From assembly GCF_000409775.1 (NCBI RefSeq), contig NZ_KE332392.1, positions 474,459 to 538,458 on the forward strand: a stretch of 64,000 nucleotides of DNA. Direction: 5' to 3'. The DNA comes from Litchfieldella anticariensis FP35 = DSM 16096 (GTDB lineage Bacteria; Pseudomonadota; Gammaproteobacteria; Pseudomonadales; Halomonadaceae). The notes under the pieces were generated by a model. It was not told the origin of the DNA. It did no database searches and saw nothing but the letters and a program-made list of their open reading frames with translations. Below, piece by piece: positions 26,109 to 35,361 of the stretch. The number at the start of each line of letters is the position of its first letter. The stretch's first letter is position 1. Position numbers and translations under genes: made by a program.

Positions 26109-26985
26109 CAAGGTGCGCAACAACAAGGCGTGGTGGCTGATACTGCCCATGCTGCTGCTGGTCGCCTTCTCGGCCATCATTCCGCTGATGACGGTGGTCA
26201 ACTATTCGGTGCAGGACGTCTTCGACGCCCAGACACGGTATTTCACCGGTACCGAATGGTTCGTACAGATGCTTAATGACCCAGCGCTACAGAGCGCCTT
26301 GGGCCGCCAGTTCGTCTTCTCGTTGACCATTCTTGCCATCGAGGTGCCGCTGGGTATTGGCATTGCGCTACTAATGCCCAAGAAGGGCTGGCAGGCGTCG
26401 GCGGTGTTGATTCTGGTGACCCTGCCACTGCTGATTCCCTGGAACGTGGTGGGCAGTATCTGGCAGATCTTCACCCGTGGCGATATCGGTCTGATGGGAT
26501 GGAGCCTGCGCGAACTGGGCTATTCCTACAACATTACCCGCAGTCCACTCGATGCTTGGATTACCATCATCATCATGGACGTGTGGCATTGGACGCCGCT
26601 GATCGCCCTGCTTTGCTACAGCGGCCTGCGGGCCATTCCTGAAGCCTATTATCAGGCAGCACGCATCGATCGTGCCTCGCGTTGGGCGATTTTCCGCTAT
26701 ATCCAACTGCCCAAGCTGACCAATGTATTGGTCATCGGCATCCTGTTGCGTTTCATGCATTCCTTCATGATCTATGCGGAGCCCTTCGTGCTGACCGGTG
26801 GCGGTCCCGGGAGTTCGACCACTTTCCTTAGTCAGGCGCTGGCGATCATGGCGACCGCTCAATTCGACGTAGGCCCCTCGGCAGCATTCTCGTTGATCTA
26901 TTTCCTGATCATCTTGCTGGTCAGTTGGGTGTTCTACACCGCCATCATGAACATGCAAAAAGACAAGAAAGAGAGAGGGGCCTGA
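26101..26985 (+). CDS. glpP: glycerol ABC transporter permease GlpP
   Basis: 294 residues, about six membrane helices, of the MalF-type sugar permease family. The EAA loop PEAYYQAARIDRASRWAIFRYIQLPKL (near 180-205) docks an ATPase subunit. It overlaps the glpT end by 8 bp and is followed 1 bp later by glpQ, with which it forms the membrane channel. Confidence 0.92.
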   Translation: MNDKVRNNKAWWLILPMLLLVAFSAIIPLMTVVNYSVQDVFDAQTRYFTGTEWFVQMLNDPALQSALGRQFVFSLTILAIEVPLGIGIALLMPKKGWQASAVLILVTLPLLIPWNVVGSIWQIFTRGDIGLMGWSLRELGYSYNITRSPLDAWITIIIMDVWHWTPLIALLCYSGLRAIPEAYYQAARIDRASRWAIFRYIQLPKLTNVLVIGILLRFMHSFMIYAEPFVLTGGGPGSSTTFLSQALAIMATAQFDVGPSAAFSLIYFLIILLVSWVFYTAIMNMQKDKKERGA

Positions 26986-26986
26986 A

Positions 26987-27883
26987 ATGAATGATTCCAC
27001 TCGTTCGATAACGCAGGCAGCCTCTGCCCAGACCACGACTCATAGCCAGGAGAGGCCTGCCATCAACGTCGCGAAACGCCCCTCACCTATCCGCTCCAGG
27101 GTACTGATGGTGGTTTATATCGTCTTCGTGCTGTTGCCGATCTATTGGTTGTTGAACATGTCTTTCCAGACCAATAGCGAGATCCTTGGTGAGCTGACCT
27201 TCTGGCCTCAGGAGTTCACGCTGGAGAACTATGCCAATATCTTCAGCGATCCCAATTGGTATATGGGTTATGTGAACTCCATCACTTATGTGCTGATGAA
27301 TATGTTGATCAGCATCACGGTGGCGCTGCCGGCCGCCTATGCCTTCAGTCGCTATCAGTTCATTGGTGACAAGCATCTATTCTTCTGGTTACTGACCAAT
27401 CTGATGGCACCACCCGCAGTGTTTCTGCTGCCCTATTTCCAGCTTTATTACACAGTGGGACTCTTCGATACCCATATTGCCGTGGCGCTGGCCCATTGCC
27501 TGTTCAACATTCCGTTGGCGGTGTGGATTCTCGAAGGTTTCATGAGCAGCGTGCCCAAGGAAATCGACGAAACGGCCTTCATCGACGGGTACAGTTTCCC
27601 CAAGTTCTTCGTCAAGATATTCATTCCCATGATTCGCTCTGGTATCGGTGTAACGCTGTTCTTCCTGTTCATGTTCTCGTGGGTGGAACTGTTGTTGGCT
27701 CGTACGCTGACTTCTACCAATGCCCAGCCAATTGCCTCGGTGATGACGCGAACTTCCACTGCTTCGGGTATCGACTGGGGAACACTCGCGGCCGCTGGTG
27801 TGCTGACGATCTTGCCCGGCATCGTGGTCGTCTATTTCGTTCGTAACCATATCGCCAAGGGCTTCGCCCTGGGCCGTACCTGA
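26987..27883 (+). CDS. glpQ: glycerol ABC transporter permease GlpQ
   Basis: 298 residues, MalG-type, with a polar N-terminal tail of about 35 residues and six membrane helices. The EAA loop is PKEIDETAFIDGYSFPKFFVKIFIPMI. GAGGGG precedes the start, which is one base after the glpP stop. It is the second channel subunit and should not be confused with the phosphodiesterase GlpQ of other bacteria. Confidence 0.92.
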   Translation: MNDSTRSITQAASAQTTTHSQERPAINVAKRPSPIRSRVLMVVYIVFVLLPIYWLLNMSFQTNSEILGELTFWPQEFTLENYANIFSDPNWYMGYVNSITYVLMNMLISITVALPAAYAFSRYQFIGDKHLFFWLLTNLMAPPAVFLLPYFQLYYTVGLFDTHIAVALAHCLFNIPLAVWILEGFMSSVPKEIDETAFIDGYSFPKFFVKIFIPMIRSGIGVTLFFLFMFSWVELLLARTLTSTNAQPIASVMTRTSTASGIDWGTLAAAGVLTILPGIVVVYFVRNHIAKGFALGRT

Positions 27884-27897
27884 CAGGAGGAAATGCC

Positions 27898-28170
27898 ATG
27901 TCTTGGATGGTCTGGACGCTGCCCACGGCAATCTTTTTCGCCACCATTGCCGCCATGCTGGCCGGTATGACCGCTTGGGAAGTCGTCTCCCCCTCTGTGG
28001 AGCGCAAGGGCTTCCTACCCATTGCCACTACCCGCGGCGATCGCTTGTTCATTGGGCTGCTGTCCGCTGCCTATCTGCATTTGGTGGTGGTGGGCTTTAC
28101 ACCGTTGAGCATCTGGCTGGCCCTAGGAGTATCGGTGCTTTGGATGTTGGTACTGATGCGCTGGGGCTGA
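27898..28170 (+). CDS. glpU: small integral membrane protein GlpU (DUF2160)
   Basis: 90 residues with three membrane segments (about 5-24, 49-66 and 70-86) and the conserved loop AWEVVSPSVERKGFLPIATTRGDRLFIGLL. DUF2160 proteins are encoded next to glycerol ABC transporters and correspond to GlpU of the Rhizobium glpSTPQUV set. Its function is unknown; a transporter accessory subunit is the simplest idea. AGGAGG precedes the start. Confidence 0.88.
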   Translation: MSWMVWTLPTAIFFATIAAMLAGMTAWEVVSPSVERKGFLPIATTRGDRLFIGLLSAAYLHLVVVGFTPLSIWLALGVSVLWMLVLMRWG

Positions 28171-28227
28171 AGCACGATTATGGAGTTGACTCATCAAGGA
28201 CGAACCACAATTCACGAAGAGGTCATC

Positions 28228-29967
28228 ATGAAACCGACAACAATGCGACTCTCTCTATTGGCCGCCAGCATGCTTCTGGTAAGTGGCTCACTGCATGCCG
28301 ACCAGCATGATACCCGAGCCACTATCGAACGCCTGGTGGATGACGTCTTTCCACGCTCGACCCTTTCACGCGAGGAGCAGATCGCCGAACTGGAGTGGTT
28401 CGCCAAAGCCGCCGAGCCTTTCCGTGGCATGCAGATCAATACCGTGGCAGAGGGATTGACCACCCACGTCTACGAGCGTGATGTACTGGCCAAGGCCTTC
28501 ACCGAGCTGACCGGCATCGAGGTGACCCACAACATCATCGGCGAAGGCGATGTGGTCAACAACATGCAGACCCAGATGCAGTCGGGGCGCAACATTTACG
28601 ACGCCTATGTCAACGACTCGGATGCCATCGGTACCCACATCCGCTATGGTGCCACCGTCAACCTTTCCCAGGCCATGGAGAATGAGTGGGCCGACTATAC
28701 GCTGCCAACCCTGGATCTGGATGATTTCATCGGCCTGCAGTACACCACTGGCCCCGATGGCAGCATCTACCAATTGCCTGACCAGCAGTTCGCCAACCTC
28801 TACTGGTTCCGCTATGACTGGTTCCAGCGCGAGGACCTGCAGAAACAGTTCCGTGACATTTACGGCTACGATCTCGGCGTGCCCACCAACTGGACCGCTT
28901 ACGAGGACATCGCCGAGTTCTTCAGCGAGCATGTCGGTGAGATCGACGGTCAAAAGGTTTATGGACACATGGACTATGGACGCCGCGATCCCTCGCTTGG
29001 TTGGCGATTCCACGACTCCTGGCTATCCATGGCCGGGATGGGTAGCCCTGGGGTACCGTTCGGCAACCCGGTGGACGACTGGGGCATCCGGGTCGACGAG
29101 CAGAGCCGTCCGGTAGGCGCCAGTGTCAGCCGCGGTGGTGCGACCAACTCGCCGGCTGCGGTGTTCGCAGTGACCAAGATGGTCGAATGGTTGCGTGACT
29201 ATGCGCCCCCCGAAGCCCAGGGTATGACCTTCGGCGAGGCTGGACCTGTGCCGGCGCAGGGCAATATCGCGCAACAGATGTTCTGGTATACCGCATTTAC
29301 CGCCGATATGGTCAGCCCCGATGTAGCGGTTACCGACGAAGAGGGTAACCCCAAGTGGCGCATGGCGCCGTCGCCGGTTGGCCCCTACTGGGAAGATGGC
29401 ATGAAGGTCGGCTATCAAGACGTGGGGTCCTGGACCTTCTTCAAATCGACTCCGGAAGATCGCCGTACCGCAGCTTGGTTGTTTGCCCAGTTCACCACAG
29501 CCAAGACGGTGTCACTGGAGAAGCTGATCGCTGGCCTGACGCCGATTCGCCGCTCAGACATCTTCTCGGACGAGATGACCGAAATGGCACCCAAGTTGGG
29601 CGGATTGGTAGAGTTCTACCGCAGCCCCAACGAGTCCAATTGGACACCCACCGGCACCAACGTGCCTGACTATCCGCGAATGGCACCGCTGTGGTGGCAG
29701 AACCTGGCACCTGCCGTTAGCGGTGACATCACTCCCCAAGAAGCACTGGATAACCTGGCCGGCGATCTCGACAACATCATGATGCGCCTGGCCCGGGCCA
29801 AGGTCTTCGAAACCTATTCGCCGGCACTCAATGGAGAGGAAAGTGCGGAGTACTGGCTGTCAAAACCCGGAGCACCCAAGGCCAAGCTCGACAACGAGAT
29901 GCCGCAGGGTACCACCGTTCCCTACGACCAGATGATGGAAGAATGGATGGCTGCCGGTACGCGCTGA
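28228..29967 (+). CDS. glpV: glycerol ABC transporter substrate-binding protein GlpV
   Basis: 579 residues, large for a binding protein but normal for GlpV. A signal peptide ends at about residue 24 (GSLHA before DQHD). The mature part shows the family-1 solute-binding fold with GEGDVVNNMQTQMQSGRNIYDAYVNDSDAIGTH and many tryptophans late in the chain. I start at 28228 behind GAAGAGGTC; the longer frame from 28180 would put residues before the signal peptide. It ends the transporter unit and is followed by two hairpins. Confidence 0.92.
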   Translation: MKPTTMRLSLLAASMLLVSGSLHADQHDTRATIERLVDDVFPRSTLSREEQIAELEWFAKAAEPFRGMQINTVAEGLTTHVYERDVLAKAFTELTGIEVTHNIIGEGDVVNNMQTQMQSGRNIYDAYVNDSDAIGTHIRYGATVNLSQAMENEWADYTLPTLDLDDFIGLQYTTGPDGSIYQLPDQQFANLYWFRYDWFQREDLQKQFRDIYGYDLGVPTNWTAYEDIAEFFSEHVGEIDGQKVYGHMDYGRRDPSLGWRFHDSWLSMAGMGSPGVPFGNPVDDWGIRVDEQSRPVGASVSRGGATNSPAAVFAVTKMVEWLRDYAPPEAQGMTFGEAGPVPAQGNIAQQMFWYTAFTADMVSPDVAVTDEEGNPKWRMAPSPVGPYWEDGMKVGYQDVGSWTFFKSTPEDRRTAAWLFAQFTTAKTVSLEKLIAGLTPIRRSDIFSDEMTEMAPKLGGLVEFYRSPNESNWTPTGTNVPDYPRMAPLWWQNLAPAVSGDITPQEALDNLAGDLDNIMMRLARAKVFETYSPALNGEESAEYWLSKPGAPKAKLDNEMPQGTTVPYDQMMEEWMAAGTR

Positions 29968-29973
29968 TGACGA

Positions 29974-29999
29974 CGGGGCGGGTCGTTCGGCCCGCCCCG
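29974..29999 (+). repeat. GC-rich hairpin after glpV
   Basis: CGGGGCGGG (29974-29982) and CCCGCCCCG (29991-29999) pair perfectly around an 8-base loop, 6 bp after the glpV stop. It has no T tract and probably protects the glpS-V message or reduces read-through. Confidence 0.55.
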
Positions 30000-30047
30000 C
30001 ATGTCTTCTGCCGTTAACGAAAATACCGGCTGCCCGAACGGGATCGA

Positions 30048-30085
30048 GGCCCCGCTCGGAATGCACCGAGCGGGGCCTTTGCTTT
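30048..30085 (+). terminator. terminator-like hairpin between glpV and glpD
   Basis: GGCCCCGCTCGG (30048-30059), loop AATGCA and CCGAGCGGGGCC (30066-30077) form a 12-bp perfect stem followed by TTTGCTTT. It lies only 14 bp before the glpD ATG, so it should lower glpD expression relative to the transporter or act as an attenuator. Confidence 0.7.
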
Positions 30086-30098
30086 GGAAGAGGCACAC

Positions 30099-31784
30099 AT
30101 GCAACTCCGTCAGAACAATCTTCGCAAGCTTTCCGGCAGGACCTTCGATGTCATGATCGTCGGTGGCGGCATCAATGGGGCGGCCTCGGCAGCGGCGCTA
30201 GCGGGCAAGGGCGTCAGCGTGGCGTTGATCGACCGCGGCGATTTCGCAAGCTGTACCAGTATGCATTCATCGAACCTGGTTTGGGGCGGCATCAAGTACA
30301 TGGAAAGCTATGATTTCGCCTTGGTGCGCAAGTTGTGCAAGAGCCGCAATCATCTCATCAAAAGTTATCCCTCCACGGTGCAGGAGATCCGCTTCCTGAC
30401 CACCGTGAGCAAGGGGTTTCGTTACTCCCCGCGCTATCTATGGGCTGGTACCTGGTTGTATTGGTTGATGGGCGGCGGGTTCACCCGTAGGCCCCGATTC
30501 CTATCGCCGTCGCAGATCGAGGCCATGGAAGAGATCGTCGATACCGATGGGTGCGTGGGGGGCTTTGAGTATTCCGACGCTTACCTGCATGACAACGATG
30601 CGCGCTTTGTCTTCAACTTCATCCGTAGTGCCCTCGATCACGGTTGCGTAGCCGCCAATTACGTCGAATCCGGGGGTGCGCAGTTTGAAGAGGGCGAATG
30701 GGTCACCCAGGCTCGGAATGTGATGGATGGCTCGACCTTCGAGATCCGTTCCAAGGTATTGATCAACGCTGCAGGGCCATACGTGGACGAACACAATGCG
30801 CTGACCGGGCAGAGTACCTCGCATCAGCACGTCTACTCCAAGGGCATCCACCTGATCGTACCCCAACTCACCAAGAGCAAGCGAGTACTGGCGTTTTTCG
30901 CTGATGATGGGCGCTTGTTCTTCGTCATTCCCATGGGACGCCGCACCTGCATCGGTACCACCGATACTCGCATGGAAGGCCCGGAAGTCCATGTCACCGA
31001 CGACGATATCCGCTTCGTGCTGGATAACATCAACAAGCGCTTGAGCCTCACTCGACCACTCGGAAAAGAAGACATCATCGCCACCCGTTGCGGTGTCAGA
31101 CCGTTGGTGGTCAATGCCCGCTCGAGTGAAAATCGCGACTTCCTGCAACTCTCGCGTAAACATGCCATCGATAGGGATGCCGCTTCGGCGCATCTGAGTA
31201 TTTTTGGTGGCAAACTCACCGACTGTCTCAATGTCGGCGATGAGATCGTTGACGAGGTACGCCGGTTCGGTATCGCCATCCCTTACCCGAACTATCGTTG
31301 GCATGGAGAGTCCCCCCGGCAGGTGCGCGATGAATTTTTCCATCAGGCGCACTTGATGGACCTGGACAGCCTGACCTCGGAACACGCCTCCGAAAAGCTA
31401 AGTGCCCGATTGTGGCGGCGTTATGGCGCTCGGGCTCTCGATATGCTGGAAGAGATTCGTGAGGACCCGCGCCAGGCGGAAGTGCTGATACGCGGCACTG
31501 AATACTTACGTTGCGAGATTCGTCAGGCCGAGCGCCGCGAGATGATCACCAAGCTGGAGGATTTTCTGCGTCGCCGATCGAAAATCGCCCAAGTGGTGCG
31601 TCTCGAGGACATTCGCCATTCGCCAGGATTGAGGGAGGCCTGCGATATCCTGTTTGGTGATCTTGCGCGGGACAAGCTGGAAGAGTACTTCGCCACCTTG
31701 GGCGAGTCATACGACTCGGATGTTCTCAGTACCACTTCCCATGCCGATAATCCGGCGCATTCCGAGACCTTGAGGTGGGAGTGA
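30099..31784 (+). CDS. glpD: FAD-dependent glycerol-3-phosphate dehydrogenase GlpD
   Basis: 561 residues. It oxidises sn-glycerol-3-phosphate to dihydroxyacetone phosphate at the inner face of the membrane and feeds electrons to quinone. The FAD motif VGGGINGAASAAALAGKG is at about 23-40 and the DAO-type region includes SSNLVWGGIKYME. The sequence departs from the canonical GlpD (SSKLIHGGLRYLE), suggesting a subfamily tied to this transporter. The ATG at 30099 follows GGAAGAGG; an upstream TTG at 30084 is less likely. In Rhizobium glpD precedes glpS; here it is last. Confidence 0.9.
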   Translation: MQLRQNNLRKLSGRTFDVMIVGGGINGAASAAALAGKGVSVALIDRGDFASCTSMHSSNLVWGGIKYMESYDFALVRKLCKSRNHLIKSYPSTVQEIRFLTTVSKGFRYSPRYLWAGTWLYWLMGGGFTRRPRFLSPSQIEAMEEIVDTDGCVGGFEYSDAYLHDNDARFVFNFIRSALDHGCVAANYVESGGAQFEEGEWVTQARNVMDGSTFEIRSKVLINAAGPYVDEHNALTGQSTSHQHVYSKGIHLIVPQLTKSKRVLAFFADDGRLFFVIPMGRRTCIGTTDTRMEGPEVHVTDDDIRFVLDNINKRLSLTRPLGKEDIIATRCGVRPLVVNARSSENRDFLQLSRKHAIDRDAASAHLSIFGGKLTDCLNVGDEIVDEVRRFGIAIPYPNYRWHGESPRQVRDEFFHQAHLMDLDSLTSEHASEKLSARLWRRYGARALDMLEEIREDPRQAEVLIRGTEYLRCEIRQAERREMITKLEDFLRRRSKIAQVVRLEDIRHSPGLREACDILFGDLARDKLEEYFATLGESYDSDVLSTTSHADNPAHSETLRWE

Positions 31785-31803
31785 CGATGCTTGGTGTGAT
31801 GAC

Positions 31804-32280
31804 TCAGGTGTGCCGGTAGCGGTAGTGGATCGCTTCATCCTTGCGCGGCCCCTCGATATGCCAGTTCAGGTCGAAACCGTTGGTGAGTGGCGTGAGCCGT
31901 GCCGAGTAGCGATCATCGCCGCACAAGTGCGCATCGTGGCTTACCAGCGTAGATGAGGCTTCGTCCTCGATGAGGTCGAATAGCCATACCGCGTGCTCGG
32001 CGCCGCGACGTTCGTGAAAGAGTCGCAGGCAGTTTGGCTCCACCTCCCAGCGGTAGACATTGGTGAAAGGCACCGCTCGGGAGTGACCTTCGGGAATGAA
32101 GTGGCCTCGTTCATGGAAACGTATGGTGTTGCCACGAATGACTGCTTTCACCGTCCCCTTGCCCTGACCCGACCAGGCGCAGCGTGAATTCGGTCCTGAC
32201 TGGGACGTGAATTCCAGATGCTGAATTGTCGTCAAAAGGGGGACCAAGCGTATAATCGCCGTCAACGTTGCGTCTCTCAC
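31804..32280 (-). CDS. DUF6314 family protein
   Basis: Up to 158 residues. The C-terminal block HLCGDDRYSARL...WHIEGPRKDEAIHYRYR and the middle FHERGHF...YRWEVEP...LFHERRG...VWLFDL fit DUF6314, a lipocalin-like beta-rich family of unknown function. The only long start is GTG at 32280, which has no ribosome site and would place the promoter of the divergent gene inside the coding region; a TTG near 32235 is a realistic alternative. Confidence 0.68.
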   Translation of the reverse strand: MRDATLTAIIRLVPLLTTIQHLEFTSQSGPNSRCAWSGQGKGTVKAVIRGNTIRFHERGHFIPEGHSRAVPFTNVYRWEVEPNCLRLFHERRGAEHAVWLFDLIEDEASSTLVSHDAHLCGDDRYSARLTPLTNGFDLNWHIEGPRKDEAIHYRYRHT

Positions 32281-32291
32281 TGGAGTTTACC

Positions 32292-33164
32292 ATGGGCTAT
32301 CTGATTGGCGTCACGGCGCTATGGGCTTTCTCGTTCTCGCTGATCGGTGTCTATTTGTCTGGACAGGTGGATAGCTATTTCGCAGTGCTGATGCGCATTG
32401 CCCTGGCGGCGCTGCTGTTCCTGCCCTTCCTGCGCCCAGGGAGGTTGAGTCATGTCCATAAGCTGGCCTTGATGGGGATCGGAGCGATCCAGCTTGGGCT
32501 GATGTATGTCTTCTTTTATCAGTCGTTTCTGCTTCTCTCGGTACCCGAGGTGCTGTTGTTCACCATTTTTACCCCGCTCTACGTAACGCTGATCGACGAT
32601 GCCATGGCGGGTCGCTTCACGCCATTTTACCTGCTAACGGCCGCGATTGCCGTAGGGGGTGCAGCGGTGATTCGTTACCAAGGTGTTGATAGTGGCTTTT
32701 GGCTTGGCTTCCTGGTGGTGCAGGGCGCCAATGTCTGTTTCGCTCTCGGCCAGGTCGCCTATCGTTATCTCGCTGCAAGACTGCCCAAGGACCTCCCGCA
32801 CCGCAGTGTGTTCGGCTGGTTCTATCTGGGTGCCCTGGCGCTGGCGGTCTTTGCTTTCGGTCTGTTCGGCAACCCACATATGCTGCCTACCACCAGTGTG
32901 CAGTGGGGGGTCTTGGCTTGGCTGGGGCTAGCGGCCTCTGGCTTGGGATACTTCCTATGGAACAAGGGGGCAACCCAAGTGGATGCCGGAGCGCTGGCGA
33001 TCATGAACAATGCATTGATTCCGGCAGGGTTGCTGGTCAACCTGTTGATCTGGAACCGCGATGCCGACTTGCCACGATTGGCTTTGGGCGGAGCGATCAT
33101 TGTCGTTTCATTGCTGGTCAATGAGTGGTGGGCCAAGCGGCGCCAGGTGGCGTCCCCGGTTTGA
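32292..33164 (+). CDS. EamA/DMT family transporter
   Basis: 290 residues with ten membrane helices in two EamA halves; residues such as ALWAFSFSLIGVYLSG and LGYFLWNKGATQVDAGALAIMNN are typical. These proteins usually export or exchange amino acids and other small metabolites. GGAG precedes the ATG at 32292, and TATAAT at 32251-32256 is a good -10 box; the nearest -35-like TTGTCG is 19 bp upstream of it. Substrate unknown. Confidence 0.85.
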   Translation: MGYLIGVTALWAFSFSLIGVYLSGQVDSYFAVLMRIALAALLFLPFLRPGRLSHVHKLALMGIGAIQLGLMYVFFYQSFLLLSVPEVLLFTIFTPLYVTLIDDAMAGRFTPFYLLTAAIAVGGAAVIRYQGVDSGFWLGFLVVQGANVCFALGQVAYRYLAARLPKDLPHRSVFGWFYLGALALAVFAFGLFGNPHMLPTTSVQWGVLAWLGLAASGLGYFLWNKGATQVDAGALAIMNNALIPAGLLVNLLIWNRDADLPRLALGGAIIVVSLLVNEWWAKRRQVASPV

Positions 33165-33238
33165 GCAATCACCCCGTGGTTTGCCCGGAAGCGGGCGACC
33201 CCGCATAATGACCAGCCTCGACGGGAAAGGCTGAGTCC

Positions 33239-34120
33239 ATGACATCCTTCAAGAATATCGGGCTGATTGGCCGGTTGGGCAGCGCCAAGGTCGTCGACAC
33301 GCTCAAGCGGCTGATTCGCTTCCTTGATACGAGTGGCTATCACGTCATCATCGAGGACCGTACTGCCACTGTACTGCTGGACCATGGCCAGCAGGAGGCT
33401 AGTCGTCGCATGCTCGGCGAGATTTGCGATCTGGTGGTCGTGGTCGGCGGTGATGGAAGCCTTCTGGGGGCTGCCCGGGCTCTGTGCCGCACCGGTACGC
33501 CCGTGCTGGGAGTCAATCGTGGGCGTCTGGGTTTTCTTACCGATATCTCTCCCGATGAGTTGGAAGAGAAGGTCGGTGAGGTATTGGCCGGTCACTACGA
33601 AATCGAAGAGCGTTTTCTGCTCGATGCCGAGGTTTTCCGCGATAACGCGCTGGTGGGAACTGCCGAGGCGCTCAACGATGTCGTCGTCCACCCCGGTAAG
33701 GCAGTGCGGATGATCGAGTTCGAGCTTTTCATCGACGGACAGTTCGTCTACAGCCAACGCAGCGATGGTCTGATCATCGCTACTCCCACCGGTTCTACCG
33801 CTTATGCTCTATCGGGTGGCGGCCCTATCGTGCATCCGCGTATCGACGCCATCACACTAGTGCCAATGTTTCCGCACACCCTCTCGAGCCGGCCTATCGT
33901 TGTCGATGCCAGTAGTGAGATTCGTATCCATATTGGAGAGACCAACGAAGCCTATCCGCATGTCAGTTGTGATGGTCAGACCAAAGTGGTATCTAAGCCT
34001 GATGATATTCTCTATGTACGTCGCAAGCCCCAGCGCCTGAAGCTGCTGCATCCCTACGGCCACAACTTCTATGAAGTCTGTCGCAGCAAGCTCGGCTGGA
34101 GCAGTCGATTGGGAGAGTGA
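33239..34120 (+). CDS. nadK: NAD kinase
   Basis: 293 residues. It phosphorylates NAD to NADP in the cytosol with ATP. The catalytic GGDG is in VVVVGGDGSLLGAARAL (about residues 63-80), followed by NRGRLGFLTD, ALNDVVVHPG and the donor-site SDGLIIATPTGSTAYALSGGGPIVHP. GGGAAAGG lies before the start. The phosphoesterase gene begins two bases after its stop, so they are coupled. Confidence 0.96.
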   Translation: MTSFKNIGLIGRLGSAKVVDTLKRLIRFLDTSGYHVIIEDRTATVLLDHGQQEASRRMLGEICDLVVVVGGDGSLLGAARALCRTGTPVLGVNRGRLGFLTDISPDELEEKVGEVLAGHYEIEERFLLDAEVFRDNALVGTAEALNDVVVHPGKAVRMIEFELFIDGQFVYSQRSDGLIIATPTGSTAYALSGGGPIVHPRIDAITLVPMFPHTLSSRPIVVDASSEIRIHIGETNEAYPHVSCDGQTKVVSKPDDILYVRRKPQRLKLLHPYGHNFYEVCRSKLGWSSRLGE

Positions 34121-34121
34121 G

Positions 34122-35126
34122 GTGACGATCCGCTCTGATATCGAAGGCTACGATCTGATAGGCGATGTACACGGCTGCGGTGCCACTCTGGCGACATTGC
34201 TCGAGAAACTTGGCTATTACCAGCGTGGAGGGGTATACCAGCACCCTCGTCGCAAGGCGATCTTCCTTGGTGACCTGATCGACCGTGGACCACGCATCCG
34301 CTTGGCGGTGACTATCGTCAGGCGCATGGTCGAGTCGGGAGAAGCGCAGATCGTAATGGGCAATCACGAATACAATGCCTTGGCCTATTGCCATCGCGCT
34401 GAAAATGACGATGCCCACGAGTGGTTGCGTGACCATACCCCGCGACACAATCGCATTATCAAGGAAACGTTGGAACAGTACCGTGAACATCCCGCCGAAT
34501 GGGACGAAACACTAGCCTGGTTCATGGAGATACCGCTGTTCATCGAGCAGGATGGCCTGCGGGTGGTGCATGCCTGCTGGGATCAATCGCTGATCGATGA
34601 GTTTCGACGCCATTATCCCGATGCGCGCATGACCGAGACCTTTCTACAGCAGTCGGTCGAACCGGGCAGTTTCGCCTTCAAAGTGCTCGACCGCTTGACG
34701 CGAGGCAGCCACATTTCATTGCCAGACGATATTGCGATCCATTCCGGTGATGGTTTCACCCGTCGCAGCTTTCGTGCTCACTTCTGGGCACGCAATCCCC
34801 GGACTTATGGTGATGTGGTATTCCAGCCCGATAACCTCCCTGGCGATCTGGAACTGCGCCCGTTGAGTGAAACGGAACGTGCCCGGTTGAGCTATTACGG
34901 CCCTGACGAGCCGCCGCTGTTCATTGGCCACTACTGGTGTGAGGGGATTCCCGCCTTGCCGGCACCCAATATCGCTTGTCTCGATTACAGTGCCGTCAAG
35001 TTCGGGCGCCTGGTGGCGTATCGCTGGCATGGTGAGTCGCGGTTGGATGCCAACCACTTCGTATGGGTTCGTGTGCCGCGGGCGGAACAGGTTAGGCCAA
35101 ACCCCTGGGAGGTCGATTTCGATTAG
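34122..35126 (+). CDS. metallophosphoesterase (diadenosine-tetraphosphatase-like)
   Basis: 334 residues from GTG at 34122, which follows GAGAGTGAG and starts two bases after nadK; the ATG frame from 34071 would overlap nadK by 50 bp. The metal-binding motifs of the calcineurin-like fold are present: DLIGDVHGC, FLGDLIDRGP and VMGNHEYNAL, with later H residues in HACWD and GHYW. The closest named relatives are PrpE/ApaH-type phosphatases, but the exact substrate is open. Confidence 0.85.
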   Translation: MTIRSDIEGYDLIGDVHGCGATLATLLEKLGYYQRGGVYQHPRRKAIFLGDLIDRGPRIRLAVTIVRRMVESGEAQIVMGNHEYNALAYCHRAENDDAHEWLRDHTPRHNRIIKETLEQYREHPAEWDETLAWFMEIPLFIEQDGLRVVHACWDQSLIDEFRRHYPDARMTETFLQQSVEPGSFAFKVLDRLTRGSHISLPDDIAIHSGDGFTRRSFRAHFWARNPRTYGDVVFQPDNLPGDLELRPLSETERARLSYYGPDEPPLFIGHYWCEGIPALPAPNIACLDYSAVKFGRLVAYRWHGESRLDANHFVWVRVPRAEQVRPNPWEVDFD

Positions 35127-35298
35127 ACTTTGCGGCTGCGGCTGCGGGTTGCAGTAATGAGTAGGCGCTTCGGTTTGAGGGCCGATGATGGTTGTTTCGT
35201 GCAAAGACAAAATATTACATAGTTTTACACATCGCGCATGAACTTGCGGATGCTGTCGCCGTCAGAGTAGGTGTTCCCTTGAATGATCCCTTGCTCTT

Positions 35299-35331
35299 AT
35301 CCGGCGGCCCCCTCCGCCGGATTTTTCTTTT
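35299..35331 (+). terminator. intrinsic terminator before glpG
   Basis: ATCCGGCGG (35299-35307) and CCGCCGGAT (35314-35322) pair around a C-rich loop and are followed by TTTTCTTTT. It is 173 bp past the phosphoesterase stop. It may end that operon, or close a short RNA transcribed from the AT-rich part of the gap (around 35190-35230). Confidence 0.8.
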
Positions 35332-35361
35332 CAAGGGACTTTTTTATCTAAGGGAGATGCC

